A stretch of 7,502 nucleotides of DNA from Burkholderiales bacterium (GCA_947456845.1 CANGUJ010000180.1:1-7502); one strand, 5' to 3'. Shown: positions 1-7,133, counted from the first letter of the stretch. Program-made: numbers and translations. The notes: generated from the letters alone by a model not told the origin.

Positions 1-3
1 GCC

Positions 4-771
4 CTAGTCGAACCTGGAGAAATCCGGCTTGCGCTTCTCCAGGAAGGCCGAAAACGCTTCCTTGGCCTCGGGCGAGGAGAGCATCTTGCGGAAGTGCACG
101 CCTTCGTCGGTCATCTGCGTCTCGACCGCCTTCAGGTGCGCGCCCTTCATCAGGGCCTTGGTGGTGCGTACCGCGTTGGCCGGCAGGGCGGCAAGCTTCA
201 GCGCGCGGCCGCGCGCGAAGGCGGCCAGTTCGGCGGCCGGCATCACCTTGTTGACCAGCCCCATCTCGCGCGCTTCGTTCACGTCGAAGGGCTCGCCGAA
301 CATGAGCTTCTCGGCGCCGCGCTGGTAGCCGGCCAGGGCCGGCAGCAGCAGGCTGGAGGCGGCCTCCGGGCACAGGCCCAGGCTGGCGAAGGGCAGGGCG
401 AAGCGGGCATTGTCGGCGGCGTAGACCGCGTCGCAATGCAGCAGCATGGTGGTGCCGATGCCCACCGCAGCGCCGGCCACCGCGGCGATCACCGGTTTCC
501 TGGCGTGCGAAAGGTTGTAGAGGAACTGGAACACCGGGCTGTCGCTGCCGGCGGGCGGGTTGTTGAGAAAGTCCTCCAGGTCGTTGCCCGCGGTGAAGAT
601 GTCGGGCCCGCCTTCGAACAGCACCACGCGCACGCCGGCGTCGCCGTCGGCCGCCTTGAGCGTGTCGGCCATGGCCTGGTACATGGCGGCGGTAATCGCG
701 TTCTTCCTGGCGGGCCGGTTGAAGGCGATGGTGAGGATGCTGCCTTCCCGATGGGTGAGGATGTCGTTCAT
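4..771 (-). CDS. Crotonase-family protein, probably delta3,delta2-enoyl-CoA isomerase (ECI2-like)
   Basis: A 255-residue crotonase-fold enzyme acting on acyl-CoA in the cytoplasm. The first oxyanion-hole loop is FTAGNDL (residues 59-65) and the second is AAVGIG (101-106), followed by MLLHCD. In hydratases two Glu residues add water. Aligned here, they become Thr108 and Phe128, so classical hydration looks unlikely. The segment LGLCPEAASS (131-140) instead carries Glu136, matching the SPEG-type acid of peroxisomal ECI2 isomerases, which shift a 3-double bond to the 2-position. General annotation would probably say enoyl-CoA hydratase; isomerase is my inference. The ATG at 771 was chosen because AAGGAAG lies 8 bases upstream and the protein then begins at normal family length. 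The open frame continuing to 1008 only overlaps the thiolase. This is the last gene of the operon visible; it would allow use of unsaturated fatty acids. Confidence 0.9.
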   Translation of the reverse strand: MNDILTHREGSILTIAFNRPARKNAITAAMYQAMADTLKAADGDAGVRVVLFEGGPDIFTAGNDLEDFLNNPPAGSDSPVFQFLYNLSHARKPVIAAVAGAAVGIGTTMLLHCDAVYAADNARFALPFASLGLCPEAASSLLLPALAGYQRGAEKLMFGEPFDVNEAREMGLVNKVMPAAELAAFARGRALKLAALPANAVRTTKALMKGAHLKAVETQMTDEGVHFRKMLSSPEAKEAFSAFLEKRKPDFSRFD

Positions 772-797
772 GCGTGTTGCTTCCTTGTGCGTGTTGC
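772..797 (-). repeat. 9-bp direct repeat bracketing the ribosome binding site
   Basis: GCAACACGC occurs twice on the minus strand (797-789 and 780-772), separated by 8 bases. The second copy directly abuts the ATG at 771 and the Shine-Dalgarno sequence lies between and partly within the copies. It may be a small local duplication; no function can be assigned from sequence alone. Confidence 0.6.
780..786 (-). promoter_or_regulatory. Ribosome binding site of the isomerase-like gene
   Basis: On the minus strand the sequence AAGGAAG ends 8 bases before the ATG at 771. It supports that start over the longer open frame reaching back into the thiolase gene. Confidence 0.7.
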
Positions 798-802
798 GCG
801 CG

Positions 803-825
803 GCGCCGGTGTGCGGACCGGGCGC
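803..825 (-). other. Potential RNA hairpin between thiolase and isomerase-like genes
   Basis: GCGCCGGT (803-810) pairs with ACC(G)GGCGC (817-825), giving eight base pairs with a one-base bulge at 820 and a six-base loop. It sits in the 76-base gap between the two genes. No T-run follows on the minus strand, so it does not look like an intrinsic terminator. It might influence mRNA stability or the relative output of the last gene. In G+C-rich DNA such stems also occur by chance. Confidence 0.35.
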
Positions 826-847
826 ATCCGCGTCAGCGTCCCGGCGT

Positions 848-2044
848 TCAGACCGTCTCGAAAATGCCGGCCGCCCCCATGCCGGTGCCCACGCACATGG
901 TGACCATGCTGTACTTCCTGCCGGTGCGCCGTGCGCCATGGATGGCGGTGGCCGCGCGCATGGCGCCGGTGGCGCCGAGCGGGTGGCCCAGCGCGATGGC
1001 GCCGCCATTCGGGTTGACCACCGCGGTATCCAGGCCCAGGTCGCCGATCACCGCCAGCGCCTGCGCGGCGAACGCTTCGTTCAATTCGATCCAGCCGAGG
1101 TCGTCCTGTTTCAGGCCCGCGTGCTTGAGCGCCAGCGGAATCGCCTCCCTGGGGCCGATGCCCATGATCTTCGGGTCCACGCCCTTGATGGCGAAGGAGA
1201 CGAAGCGCGCCAGCGGCGTGAGGTTGTACTGTTTCAGCGCCCGCTCGGAGACCAGCAGGAGCGCGCCGGCGCCGTCGGAGGTCTGCGAGCTGTTGCCGGC
1301 GGTCACGCTGCCCTTGGCCGCGAACACCGCGCGCAGCTTGGCCAGCCCTTCCATCGAGGTGTCGGCGCGCGGGCCTTCATCGGCGTCCGCGGTGCGGTTC
1401 TTCACCGTGATCTCGCCGGTGGCGAGGTTGGGTGTGCGCTCGCTGATGGCCACCGGCGTCAACTCGTCGGCGAATGCGCCGCTTTGCTGCGCCGTCAGCG
1501 CCTTCTTGTGCGAGGCCACCGAGAACTCGTCCTGCGCCTCGCGCGAGACCTTCCATTGCTGCGCCACCTTCTCGGCCGTCAATCCCATGCCGTAGGCGAT
1601 GCCGATGTTCTCATCCGTGAAGACCTTGTCGTTCATCGAAGGCGCGTTGCCCATCATTGGCACCATGCTCATCGATTCGCAGCCGCCGGCCAGCATGACA
1701 TCGGCCTCGCCGACGCGGATGCGGTCGGCCGCCATCGCGATGGTGGTGAGACCCGAGGCGCAGAAGCGGTTGACGGTGACCCCGCCCACGCTTTGCGGCA
1801 GGCCCGCCAGCAGCACGGCGATGCGTGCCACGTTCAGGCCCTGCTGGCCTTCGGGAATCGCGCAGCCGATGATCGCGTCTTCCACCGCGGCGGGGTCGAG
1901 CGAGGGCACCCTGGCCATGGCGGCGCGGATGGCGGTGACCAGCAGGTCGTCCGGGCGGGTGTTCCTGAACATGCCGCGCGGCGCCTTGCCGATCGGGGTG
2001 CGCACGGCGGCGACGATGTAGGCGTCCTGTACTTGTTTGCTCAT
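848..2044 (-). CDS. fadA: Acetyl-CoA C-acyltransferase (3-ketoacyl-CoA thiolase)
   Basis: A 398-residue type II/degradative thiolase, the usual length for the family. It cleaves 3-ketoacyl-CoA with CoA to acetyl-CoA and an acyl-CoA two carbons shorter. The nucleophile is Cys95 in VNRFCASGL. NEAF (322-325) is present, the GHP motif of the active site contains His354 within NGGAIALGHPLGATG, and the second catalytic Cys is Cys384 in CVGTGMGAAG near the C terminus. All expected catalytic residues are there, so the enzyme should be active. Chain-length preference cannot be read from sequence; an acetoacetyl-CoA (biosynthetic-type) thiolase is the alternative, but the position directly behind the bifunctional enzyme argues for beta-oxidation. 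The ATG at 2044 is preceded by GGAG (2054-2057) nine bases upstream. The gap to the upstream gene is only 16 bases, so co-transcription is nearly certain. The symbol is functional, by analogy with Bacillus FadA. Confidence 0.95.
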   Translation of the reverse strand: MSKQVQDAYIVAAVRTPIGKAPRGMFRNTRPDDLLVTAIRAAMARVPSLDPAAVEDAIIGCAIPEGQQGLNVARIAVLLAGLPQSVGGVTVNRFCASGLTTIAMAADRIRVGEADVMLAGGCESMSMVPMMGNAPSMNDKVFTDENIGIAYGMGLTAEKVAQQWKVSREAQDEFSVASHKKALTAQQSGAFADELTPVAISERTPNLATGEITVKNRTADADEGPRADTSMEGLAKLRAVFAAKGSVTAGNSSQTSDGAGALLLVSERALKQYNLTPLARFVSFAIKGVDPKIMGIGPREAIPLALKHAGLKQDDLGWIELNEAFAAQALAVIGDLGLDTAVVNPNGGAIALGHPLGATGAMRAATAIHGARRTGRKYSMVTMCVGTGMGAAGIFETV

Positions 2045-2060
2045 TTGTCGTTTCTCCAGG

Positions 2061-4457
2061 TCAGTTGCGCAGCGGCTTGCCGGTGGTGAGCATGGTGTAG
2101 ATGCGCTCCTGGGTGCGCTCGTCCCTCAAGGAATCCATGAAGCCGCGCGCCTCGAGGGCGAGGATCCATTCCTCGTCGACCAGGCTGCCGGGTTCGACAT
2201 CGCCGCCGCACATCGCGTAGGCGATGCGTTCGCCCAGCAGCATGTCGTATTCACTGATGAAGCCGCCATCGCGCATGCCCACCAGAGAAGCCTTGATGGT
2301 GGCGATGCCCGCGCGCCCGGCCACCGGAAACCTGGCCTTGAGCGGCGGCCGATAGCCGGCCTCCGCCAGCGCCAGCGCCTCGATGCGCGCCACATGCAGG
2401 AGCTCGTAGGGGTTGAAGACGACGGTGTCGGACGGCTGCAGGAAGCCCAGCGCGCGGGCCTCCAGCGCGCTCTTGGCGACGGTGGCCGTGGCGATGGTCT
2501 GGAAGCGGCCCTTGATGAAGTCGAGCAGGTTGGTCGCGCCGATGGCCTGCGCCTGCAGGGCGGCCTGCTGCGCAGCTTCTTTCAAGCCGCCGCCGGCGGG
2601 GATCAGGCCGACGCCCACCTCGACCAGGCCGATGTAACTCTCCAGCGCCGCGACGCGCTTGGCCGCGTGCAGCTGCAGTTCGTTGCCGCCGCCCAGCGCC
2701 AGGCCCGCCACGGCGGCGACCACCGGCACCGGGGCGTACTTCATCCGCATGAAGGCGGACTGCAGCTTGCGGATCTCCGGTTCCACGATGTCCAGGCCGT
2801 GCTCCTGGATCATCGGCTGCATGGACTGCAGGTCGGCACCGGCGGAGAAGGCGCCGCCGTCGGGGGCGCCGGTCTGGTACACCACCACCGCCTTGTACTC
2901 GGCGGCGGCGATATCGAGCGCCTGGTGCAGGGCCCCGATCTGCGCCGCGCCCAGCACATTGAGCTTGGATTTGAACGAGACGATCAGCACGCCGTCGCCC
3001 ATGTGCCACAGGCGCGCGCCGTCGTCCTCGTGCACGGTGGTGCCGGCGGTTGCCGGATCGGGCGATCCGTCACCGAACACGCCGGCGCGAAACGCCTGGC
3101 GCCGGTACACCGGGTGGGCCGATACCGGCTTGTAGCGGCCTTCCTTGGCCGACCAGGAGCCCGCCGGGGTGTGCACACCGGCCGGGTGGTCGAACACCCA
3201 GGTGGGCAGCGGAACGGCGGTCAGGGCGCGGCCCTGTTCGATGTCCTCGCGCACCCACTGCGCGACCTGTGCCCAGCCGGCCTGCTGCCACAATTCGAAC
3301 GGGCCCTGCTTGCTGGCGAAGCCCCAGCGCATGGCGAGGTCCACGTCGCGCGCGGTGTCGGCGATCTCGGCTAAGTGCACGGCGATGTAGTGGAAGGTGT
3401 CGCGATACATGCCCCACAGGAACTGCGCCTGCGGGTGGGCCGACTCGCGCAGCAGCTTGAAGCGCTCGCCCAGGTCCTTCTTCTTCAGAATCTTGTCGAC
3501 CTCCATCGCGGCCTTGCCACGGCCCGGCACATAGTCGCCGGACTTGGGGTCGAACATGAGAATGTCCTTGCCCACTTTCTTGAATACGCCACCCTTGGTC
3601 TTGCGGCCCAGCGCGCCCTTCTCCAGCAGGGCTTTGAGCCATGCCGGATGGTCGAAGTACTTGTGCCAGGGGTCCGCCTGCAGCGTGTTCTTGAGCGTGT
3701 TGATCACGCTGGCCAGGGTATCCAGGCCCACCACGTCGGCGGTGCCGAAGGTGGCGGACTTGGCGCGGCCGATCTTCGCGCCGGTCAGGTCGTCGACCAC
3801 ATCGAAGGCGAGCCCGAGGCGCTCGGCGTTATAGAGCGTCATGGCCAGGCCGGCGGTGCCGACCCGGTTGGCGATGAAGTTGGGCGTGTCGTTGGCGCGC
3901 AGCACGCCCTTGCCCAGGGTGGTGGTGAGAAAGCCTTCGAGCTTGTCGAGGATGGCCGGCGCCGTCGCGGCGATGCCGATGATCTCGACCAGATGCATGT
4001 AGCGCGGCGGGTTGAAGAAGTGCACGCCGCAGAAGCGCGCTTCCACCTCGGCCGGCAGGGCCTCGGCCAGGCGCAAGATGGGGATGCCCGAGGTATTGGA
4101 GGCAAGGATGGTGTGCTCACCCAGGTGCGGCGCGATCCTGCGGTACAGGTCGTGCTTCCACTCTATGCGCTCGGCGATGGCCTCGATGACGAGATCGCAT
4201 TCGGCCAGCCGGGCCAGGTCGTCGTCGTAGTTGGCCGGCTCGATGAAGTCGGCGAGTTGCGGTAGGCCCAGGGGCGCGGGATTCTGCTTCCTGAGCGCCT
4301 CGATGGCCTTCTGCGCGATGCCGTTCTTCGGACCTTCCCTGGCGGGCAGGTCGAACAGGATGGCGGGCACCCTGGCGTTGACCAGATGCGCGGCGATCTG
4401 CGCGCCCATCACGCCCGCGCCCAGGACGGCGACCTTGCTGACAACGAAATTTGCCAT
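2061..4457 (-). CDS. fadN: Bifunctional 3-hydroxyacyl-CoA dehydrogenase / enoyl-CoA hydratase, FadN-type
   Basis: A 798-residue protein that hydrates trans-2-enoyl-CoA and oxidises the resulting 3-hydroxyacyl-CoA with NAD+. The dehydrogenase comes first: a Rossmann motif GAGVMG (13-18), VIEAIAE (90-96), SNTSG (120-124), and the HFFNPP signature with His146 and Glu158 twelve residues apart, as in the known His-Glu dyad. NDTPNFIANRVG (189-200) opens the helical C-terminal dehydrogenase domain, and a second such domain covers roughly 314-395. The crotonase domain is C-terminal (about 480-680) with FSAGADL (537-543), GGGNEL (Glu593) and GLVEVGVGLIP (Glu613). Both hydratase glutamates are present, 20 residues apart as in classical enoyl-CoA hydratase. 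This domain order is the reverse of E. coli FadB/FadJ and matches Bacillus FadN (about 790 residues). The ATG at 4457 has AAGGAG (4462-4467) four bases upstream. The preceding 68-base gap is very G+C-rich. Confidence 0.95.
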   Translation of the reverse strand: MANFVVSKVAVLGAGVMGAQIAAHLVNARVPAILFDLPAREGPKNGIAQKAIEALRKQNPAPLGLPQLADFIEPANYDDDLARLAECDLVIEAIAERIEWKHDLYRRIAPHLGEHTILASNTSGIPILRLAEALPAEVEARFCGVHFFNPPRYMHLVEIIGIAATAPAILDKLEGFLTTTLGKGVLRANDTPNFIANRVGTAGLAMTLYNAERLGLAFDVVDDLTGAKIGRAKSATFGTADVVGLDTLASVINTLKNTLQADPWHKYFDHPAWLKALLEKGALGRKTKGGVFKKVGKDILMFDPKSGDYVPGRGKAAMEVDKILKKKDLGERFKLLRESAHPQAQFLWGMYRDTFHYIAVHLAEIADTARDVDLAMRWGFASKQGPFELWQQAGWAQVAQWVREDIEQGRALTAVPLPTWVFDHPAGVHTPAGSWSAKEGRYKPVSAHPVYRRQAFRAGVFGDGSPDPATAGTTVHEDDGARLWHMGDGVLIVSFKSKLNVLGAAQIGALHQALDIAAAEYKAVVVYQTGAPDGGAFSAGADLQSMQPMIQEHGLDIVEPEIRKLQSAFMRMKYAPVPVVAAVAGLALGGGNELQLHAAKRVAALESYIGLVEVGVGLIPAGGGLKEAAQQAALQAQAIGATNLLDFIKGRFQTIATATVAKSALEARALGFLQPSDTVVFNPYELLHVARIEALALAEAGYRPPLKARFPVAGRAGIATIKASLVGMRDGGFISEYDMLLGERIAYAMCGGDVEPGSLVDEEWILALEARGFMDSLRDERTQERIYTMLTTGKPLRN

Positions 4458-4525
4458 GGTTCTCCTTGTGTTTCGAATTCCGGACCGGCCGGCCGCGCCG
4501 GCGGTGCGGGGTCAGTTCAGGCCGC

Positions 4526-6313
4526 TCAAAAGGCTTCGGCTTCGAGGGACAGCAGGTTTGCCGATCCCGACTGGATGCGCCTGGCCAGCGTCTCGGTTTC
4601 CGGCAGCAGGCGTGCGAAATAAAAGCGCGCCGTGGCGAGCTTGGCCTTGTAGAACGGGTCGGACTGCGCCTTGGGCAGGGCCACGGCGGCCATGCGCGCC
4701 CAGAAGTAGGCGTAGACCAGGTGACCGGCCATGCGCAGGTAGTCCACCGCCGCGGCGCCGACTTCGTCGGGGTTCTTGAAGGCCGCCATGCCGACCGACA
4801 TCGAGATCTCGGCCAGCTTCTCGCCCAGCGCGGCGAGCGGATCGATGAATTCCTTCATCGCCGGATTGGCGTCATGCTCGCCGACCAGCGCCTCGACGAA
4901 CGCGCCGAACTTCTTGAATTTCTTGCCGCCGTCGCCCAGCACCTTGCGGCCCAGGAAGTCGAGCGACTGGATGGTGTTGGTACCTTCATAGATCTGGTTG
5001 ATGCGGGCATCGCGCACGAACTGCTCCATGCCCCATTCGGCGATGTAGCCGTGGCCGCCGAACACCTGCAGGGCGAGGTTGGTGCATTCGCTGCCGGCGT
5101 CGGTGATGAAGGCCTTGACGATCGGCGTGAGCAGCGCCAGCAGGTCCTCGGCGTCGGCGCGCTCGTCCGCGTCGTCCGAGTAGTGGGCGATGTCGGCCTG
5201 CAGCGAGATCCAGTAGGCGAACGCCCGGCTCGCCTCCACGTAGGCGCGCTGGGTCAGCAGCATGCGCCGCACGTCGGGGTGGACGATGATCGGATCGGCC
5301 GCCCGGTCGGGGGCCTTGGGCCCGGACAGGGCGCGCATCTGCAGGCGGTCCCTGGCATAGGCCGCCGAGGACTGGTAGGCCACCTCCATCAGGCCGAGGG
5401 ACTGCATGCCCACCCCCAGGCGCGCGCCGTTCATCATCACGAACATCGCGTTCAAGCCCTTGTGGGATGCGCCCACCAGGGTGCCGACGGCGCCGTCCAG
5501 GTTCATCTGGCAGGTGGCGTTGCCGTGGATGCCCATCTTGTGCTCGAGCGCGCCGCAGGTGATGGTGTTGCGCGCGCCGAGCGTCCCGTCGGGGTTCACC
5601 AGGAATTTCGGCACGATGAACAGCGAGATGCCCTTGGTGCCGGCCGGCGCATCCGGCAGGCGCGCGAGCACCAGATGGATGATGTTGGCCGACATGTCGT
5701 GCTCGCCGGATGAAATGAAGATCTTGCCGCCGGTGATGCGGAACGTGCCGTCGCCCTGCGGCTCGGCCCGGCTGCGCAACAGGCCCAGGTCGGTGCCGCA
5801 GTGCGGCTCGGTCAGGCACATGGTGCCGGTCCATTCGCCGGACACCATCTTCGGCAGGTACAGGCGCTTCTGCTCGTCGGTGCCGTGCTTGACCAGCGCC
5901 TGGTAGGCGCCGTGGGTCAGGCCCGGATACATGGCCCAGGCCTGGTTGGCCGAGTTCATCATTTCCTGGAAGGCGGTCTGCACCACATGCGGCAGCCCCT
6001 GGCCGCCGAACGCGGGGTCGCAGGAGAGGGCCGGCCAGCCGGCGTCGCAGAACTGCCGGAACGCCTCCTTGAAGCCGGTGGGCGTTTTCACACTATGCGT
6101 GGTCTTGTCGAGCGTGCAGCCTTCGCGGTCGCCCACCCTGTTGAGCGGAAACAGCACGTCCGCGCAGAACTTGCCGCCCTCCTCGACGACCTGGTCGATC
6201 AGTTCGGCAGTGACTTCGGCCTGTGCCGGCAGGCCCTTGAGCGTGGCGCCGACATCGAGCAATTCATGCATCACGAATGCGATGTCGCGCAGCGGCGGGG
6301 TGTATTGAGCCAT
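4526..6313 (-). CDS. Acyl-CoA dehydrogenase (long ~600-residue class)
   Basis: A 595-residue FAD enzyme making trans-2-enoyl-CoA from acyl-CoA, with electrons passed to electron-transfer flavoprotein. The start MAQYTPPLRDIAFVMHE is the short N-terminal helix of the long acyl-CoA dehydrogenase class. Then come the N-terminal helical domain (about 35-160), the FAD-binding middle domain with CLTEPHCGTDLG (166-177) and GGKIFISSGEHD (195-206), and the C-terminal helical domain with QVFGGHGYIAEWG (416-428). Glu443 in QIYEGTNTIQ is the expected catalytic base. About 130 further residues form the extra C-terminal domain typical of this class. The class also includes DmdC and mycobacterial FadE5, so a DMSP-type name would be an easy mis-annotation; the neighbours favour a fatty acyl-CoA substrate. 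The ATG at 6313 is chosen over an 88-codon extension that runs into the regulator, because AAAAGG (6320-6325) lies six bases upstream. It follows the regulator by 47 bases. Confidence 0.93.
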   Translation of the reverse strand: MAQYTPPLRDIAFVMHELLDVGATLKGLPAQAEVTAELIDQVVEEGGKFCADVLFPLNRVGDREGCTLDKTTHSVKTPTGFKEAFRQFCDAGWPALSCDPAFGGQGLPHVVQTAFQEMMNSANQAWAMYPGLTHGAYQALVKHGTDEQKRLYLPKMVSGEWTGTMCLTEPHCGTDLGLLRSRAEPQGDGTFRITGGKIFISSGEHDMSANIIHLVLARLPDAPAGTKGISLFIVPKFLVNPDGTLGARNTITCGALEHKMGIHGNATCQMNLDGAVGTLVGASHKGLNAMFVMMNGARLGVGMQSLGLMEVAYQSSAAYARDRLQMRALSGPKAPDRAADPIIVHPDVRRMLLTQRAYVEASRAFAYWISLQADIAHYSDDADERADAEDLLALLTPIVKAFITDAGSECTNLALQVFGGHGYIAEWGMEQFVRDARINQIYEGTNTIQSLDFLGRKVLGDGGKKFKKFGAFVEALVGEHDANPAMKEFIDPLAALGEKLAEISMSVGMAAFKNPDEVGAAAVDYLRMAGHLVYAYFWARMAAVALPKAQSDPFYKAKLATARFYFARLLPETETLARRIQSGSANLLSLEAEAF

Positions 6314-6360
6314 GGGAAGCCTTTTCGCGGGTTTGCTTGGTGGTGGAAGTGGAAAGTCGC

Positions 6361-7026
6361 CTATGCGGCCACGCGCGGCCGCGCGCTGCGCCGGGCATTG
6401 CGGGCGGCCTGCGCCGGTGCGGCGTAATAGTCGACGGTGCGGTCGAATGCGAGCCTGGCGCGCCGTACCGCGCGCGCGTCGCGCAAAAGGCGCGCGTCGT
6501 GATGCAGGGCCAGCATCACGCCGTAGAGTTCGAACACCAGTTGCTCCGGGTCGCAGTCGGCGCGCAGGTGCCCGCATTCGATGGCCTGGCGCGCGGCCTT
6601 TTGCATTTCGCGCTGCCAGGCGCGGTTGACCGTCACCATGCGCTCGCGCACCGGGCCTTCGCGGTCGTCGAACTCGACCGCGCCGGAGATGAACACGCAG
6701 CCGTTGGGAATCTCGACGGTCTGCACGCGGTGCAGCCAGTTCTCGAACATCGCCGTCAGGCGCGGCAGGCCGCGCGCCAGGCGGATGGCGGGCAGGAACA
6801 CCGCCTCCATGAAGCGGCGCGCGTACTCGTCGATGAGCGCGATCTGCAATTCCTCGCGGCTGCCGAAGTGCGCGAACACGCCGGACTTGGATTTGCCCAT
6901 GCGCTCGGCGAGCATGCCGATCGACAGCCCTTCGAGCCCGTCGCGGCTGGCGATGTCCAGCGCGGCGTCGAGGATGGCGGCGCGGGTTTGCAGGCCCTTG
7001 GAACTGGTGACGGCGGACTTGGTCAC
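6361..7026 (-). CDS. TetR/AcrR-family regulator, probable repressor of the beta-oxidation operon
   Basis: A 221-residue protein from the GTG at 7026. The N-terminal TetR DNA-binding domain is clear: LQTRAAILDAALDIASRDG (12-30) and LSIGMLAERMGKSKSGVFAHF (34-54), followed by GSREELQIALIDEYA. The rest is a helical ligand-binding domain with IPNGCVFISGAVEFDDREGPVRE, a pattern I recall from several TetR repressors, and an Arg/Ala-rich tail. As first gene of the operon and next to a palindrome, it is likely autoregulated, with acyl-CoA as the expected inducer (inference from Bacillus FadR and the proposed betaproteobacterial FadP). The start is uncertain: an in-frame ATG at 7146 adds 40 residues but has no ribosome binding site, would place the operator inside the gene, and encodes a low-G+C stretch unlike the rest. 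The GTG also lacks a strong Shine-Dalgarno sequence, so translation may begin on a very short leader. Confidence 0.88.
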   Translation of the reverse strand: MTKSAVTSSKGLQTRAAILDAALDIASRDGLEGLSIGMLAERMGKSKSGVFAHFGSREELQIALIDEYARRFMEAVFLPAIRLARGLPRLTAMFENWLHRVQTVEIPNGCVFISGAVEFDDREGPVRERMVTVNRAWQREMQKAARQAIECGHLRADCDPEQLVFELYGVMLALHHDARLLRDARAVRRARLAFDRTVDYYAAPAQAARNARRSARPRVAA

Positions 7027-7040
7027 GACTTTTTCGAAGA

Positions 7041-7075
7041 TGCGAAAATAAAACGAACGGTCGTGCTTTTTCGCA
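7041..7075. promoter_or_regulatory. Nested palindrome, probable TetR-family operator
   Basis: The inner element ACGAACGGTCGT (7053-7064) matches its reverse complement at 10 of 12 positions, with ACGA and TCGT arms perfect. The outer arms TGCGAAAA (7041-7048) and TTTTCGCA (7068-7075) are a perfect 8-bp inverted repeat centred half a base from the inner one. The element lies 15-49 bases upstream of the GTG start of the regulator. Size and position fit a TetR operator that represses the regulator and the downstream operon, and perhaps the divergent thioesterase. The identity of the binding protein is inferred. Confidence 0.65.
7045..7053 (-). promoter_or_regulatory. A+T-rich tract, possible -10 region of the operon
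   Basis: On the minus strand this reads TTTTATTTT, an A+T-rich island in otherwise G+C-rich DNA, 19 bases or more before the GTG at 7026. TATTTT (7050-7045) is the best -10-like hexamer. No good -35 hexamer stands at 16-18 bases upstream. It overlaps the presumed operator, which suits repression by blocking polymerase. Confidence 0.35.
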
Positions 7076-7125
7076 GAAGGAGGGTGCGCGGTCAAGCGCT
7101 TTTCGTGATGCGTTGCAATATCCGC

Positions 7126-7130
7126 GGAGG
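7126..7130 (+). promoter_or_regulatory. Shine-Dalgarno-like GGAGG before a small ORF
   Basis: GGAGG lies three bases before the ATG at 7134 and six before the adjacent in-frame GTG at 7137. The spacing suits the GTG better. It is the strongest plus-strand ribosome binding site facing the thioesterase gene; the thioesterase ATG itself has none. Confidence 0.4.
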
Positions 7131-7133
7131 GTG

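Noticed and set aside
772..1008. N-terminal extension of the crotonase gene
   Set aside because: It overlaps the thiolase 3' end, is Ala/Pro/Arg-rich junk sequence, and a good ribosome binding site marks the ATG at 771.
4480..4503. G+C-rich palindromic stretch (CCGGCCGG and repeats) between the dehydrogenase and FadN-type genes, considered as a terminator
   Set aside because: No T-run follows on the minus strand and the stem options are short and overlapping; it looks like compositional self-complementarity.
560..5713. Long plus-strand open frames antisense to the operon (560-2089, 2037-3374, 3375-4265, 4451-5713)
   Set aside because: They are mirror frames of clear enzyme genes in G+C-rich DNA. 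Their products are low-complexity His/Arg/Gly/Ala-rich with no domain, while the minus-strand genes carry full catalytic motifs.
1..6313. Frequent AGG arginine codons, often as GCC-AGG, in the four enzyme genes
   Set aside because: At least 15 cases are visible, more than I would expect beside CGC/CGG, but without a genome codon table there is no baseline, and the genes are otherwise uniform in G+C. Not evidence of transfer.
6314..6577. 88-codon N-terminal extension of the acyl-CoA dehydrogenase
   Set aside because: It overlaps the regulator 3' end, is Arg-rich, and the family normally begins at the MAQYTPPLRD segment.
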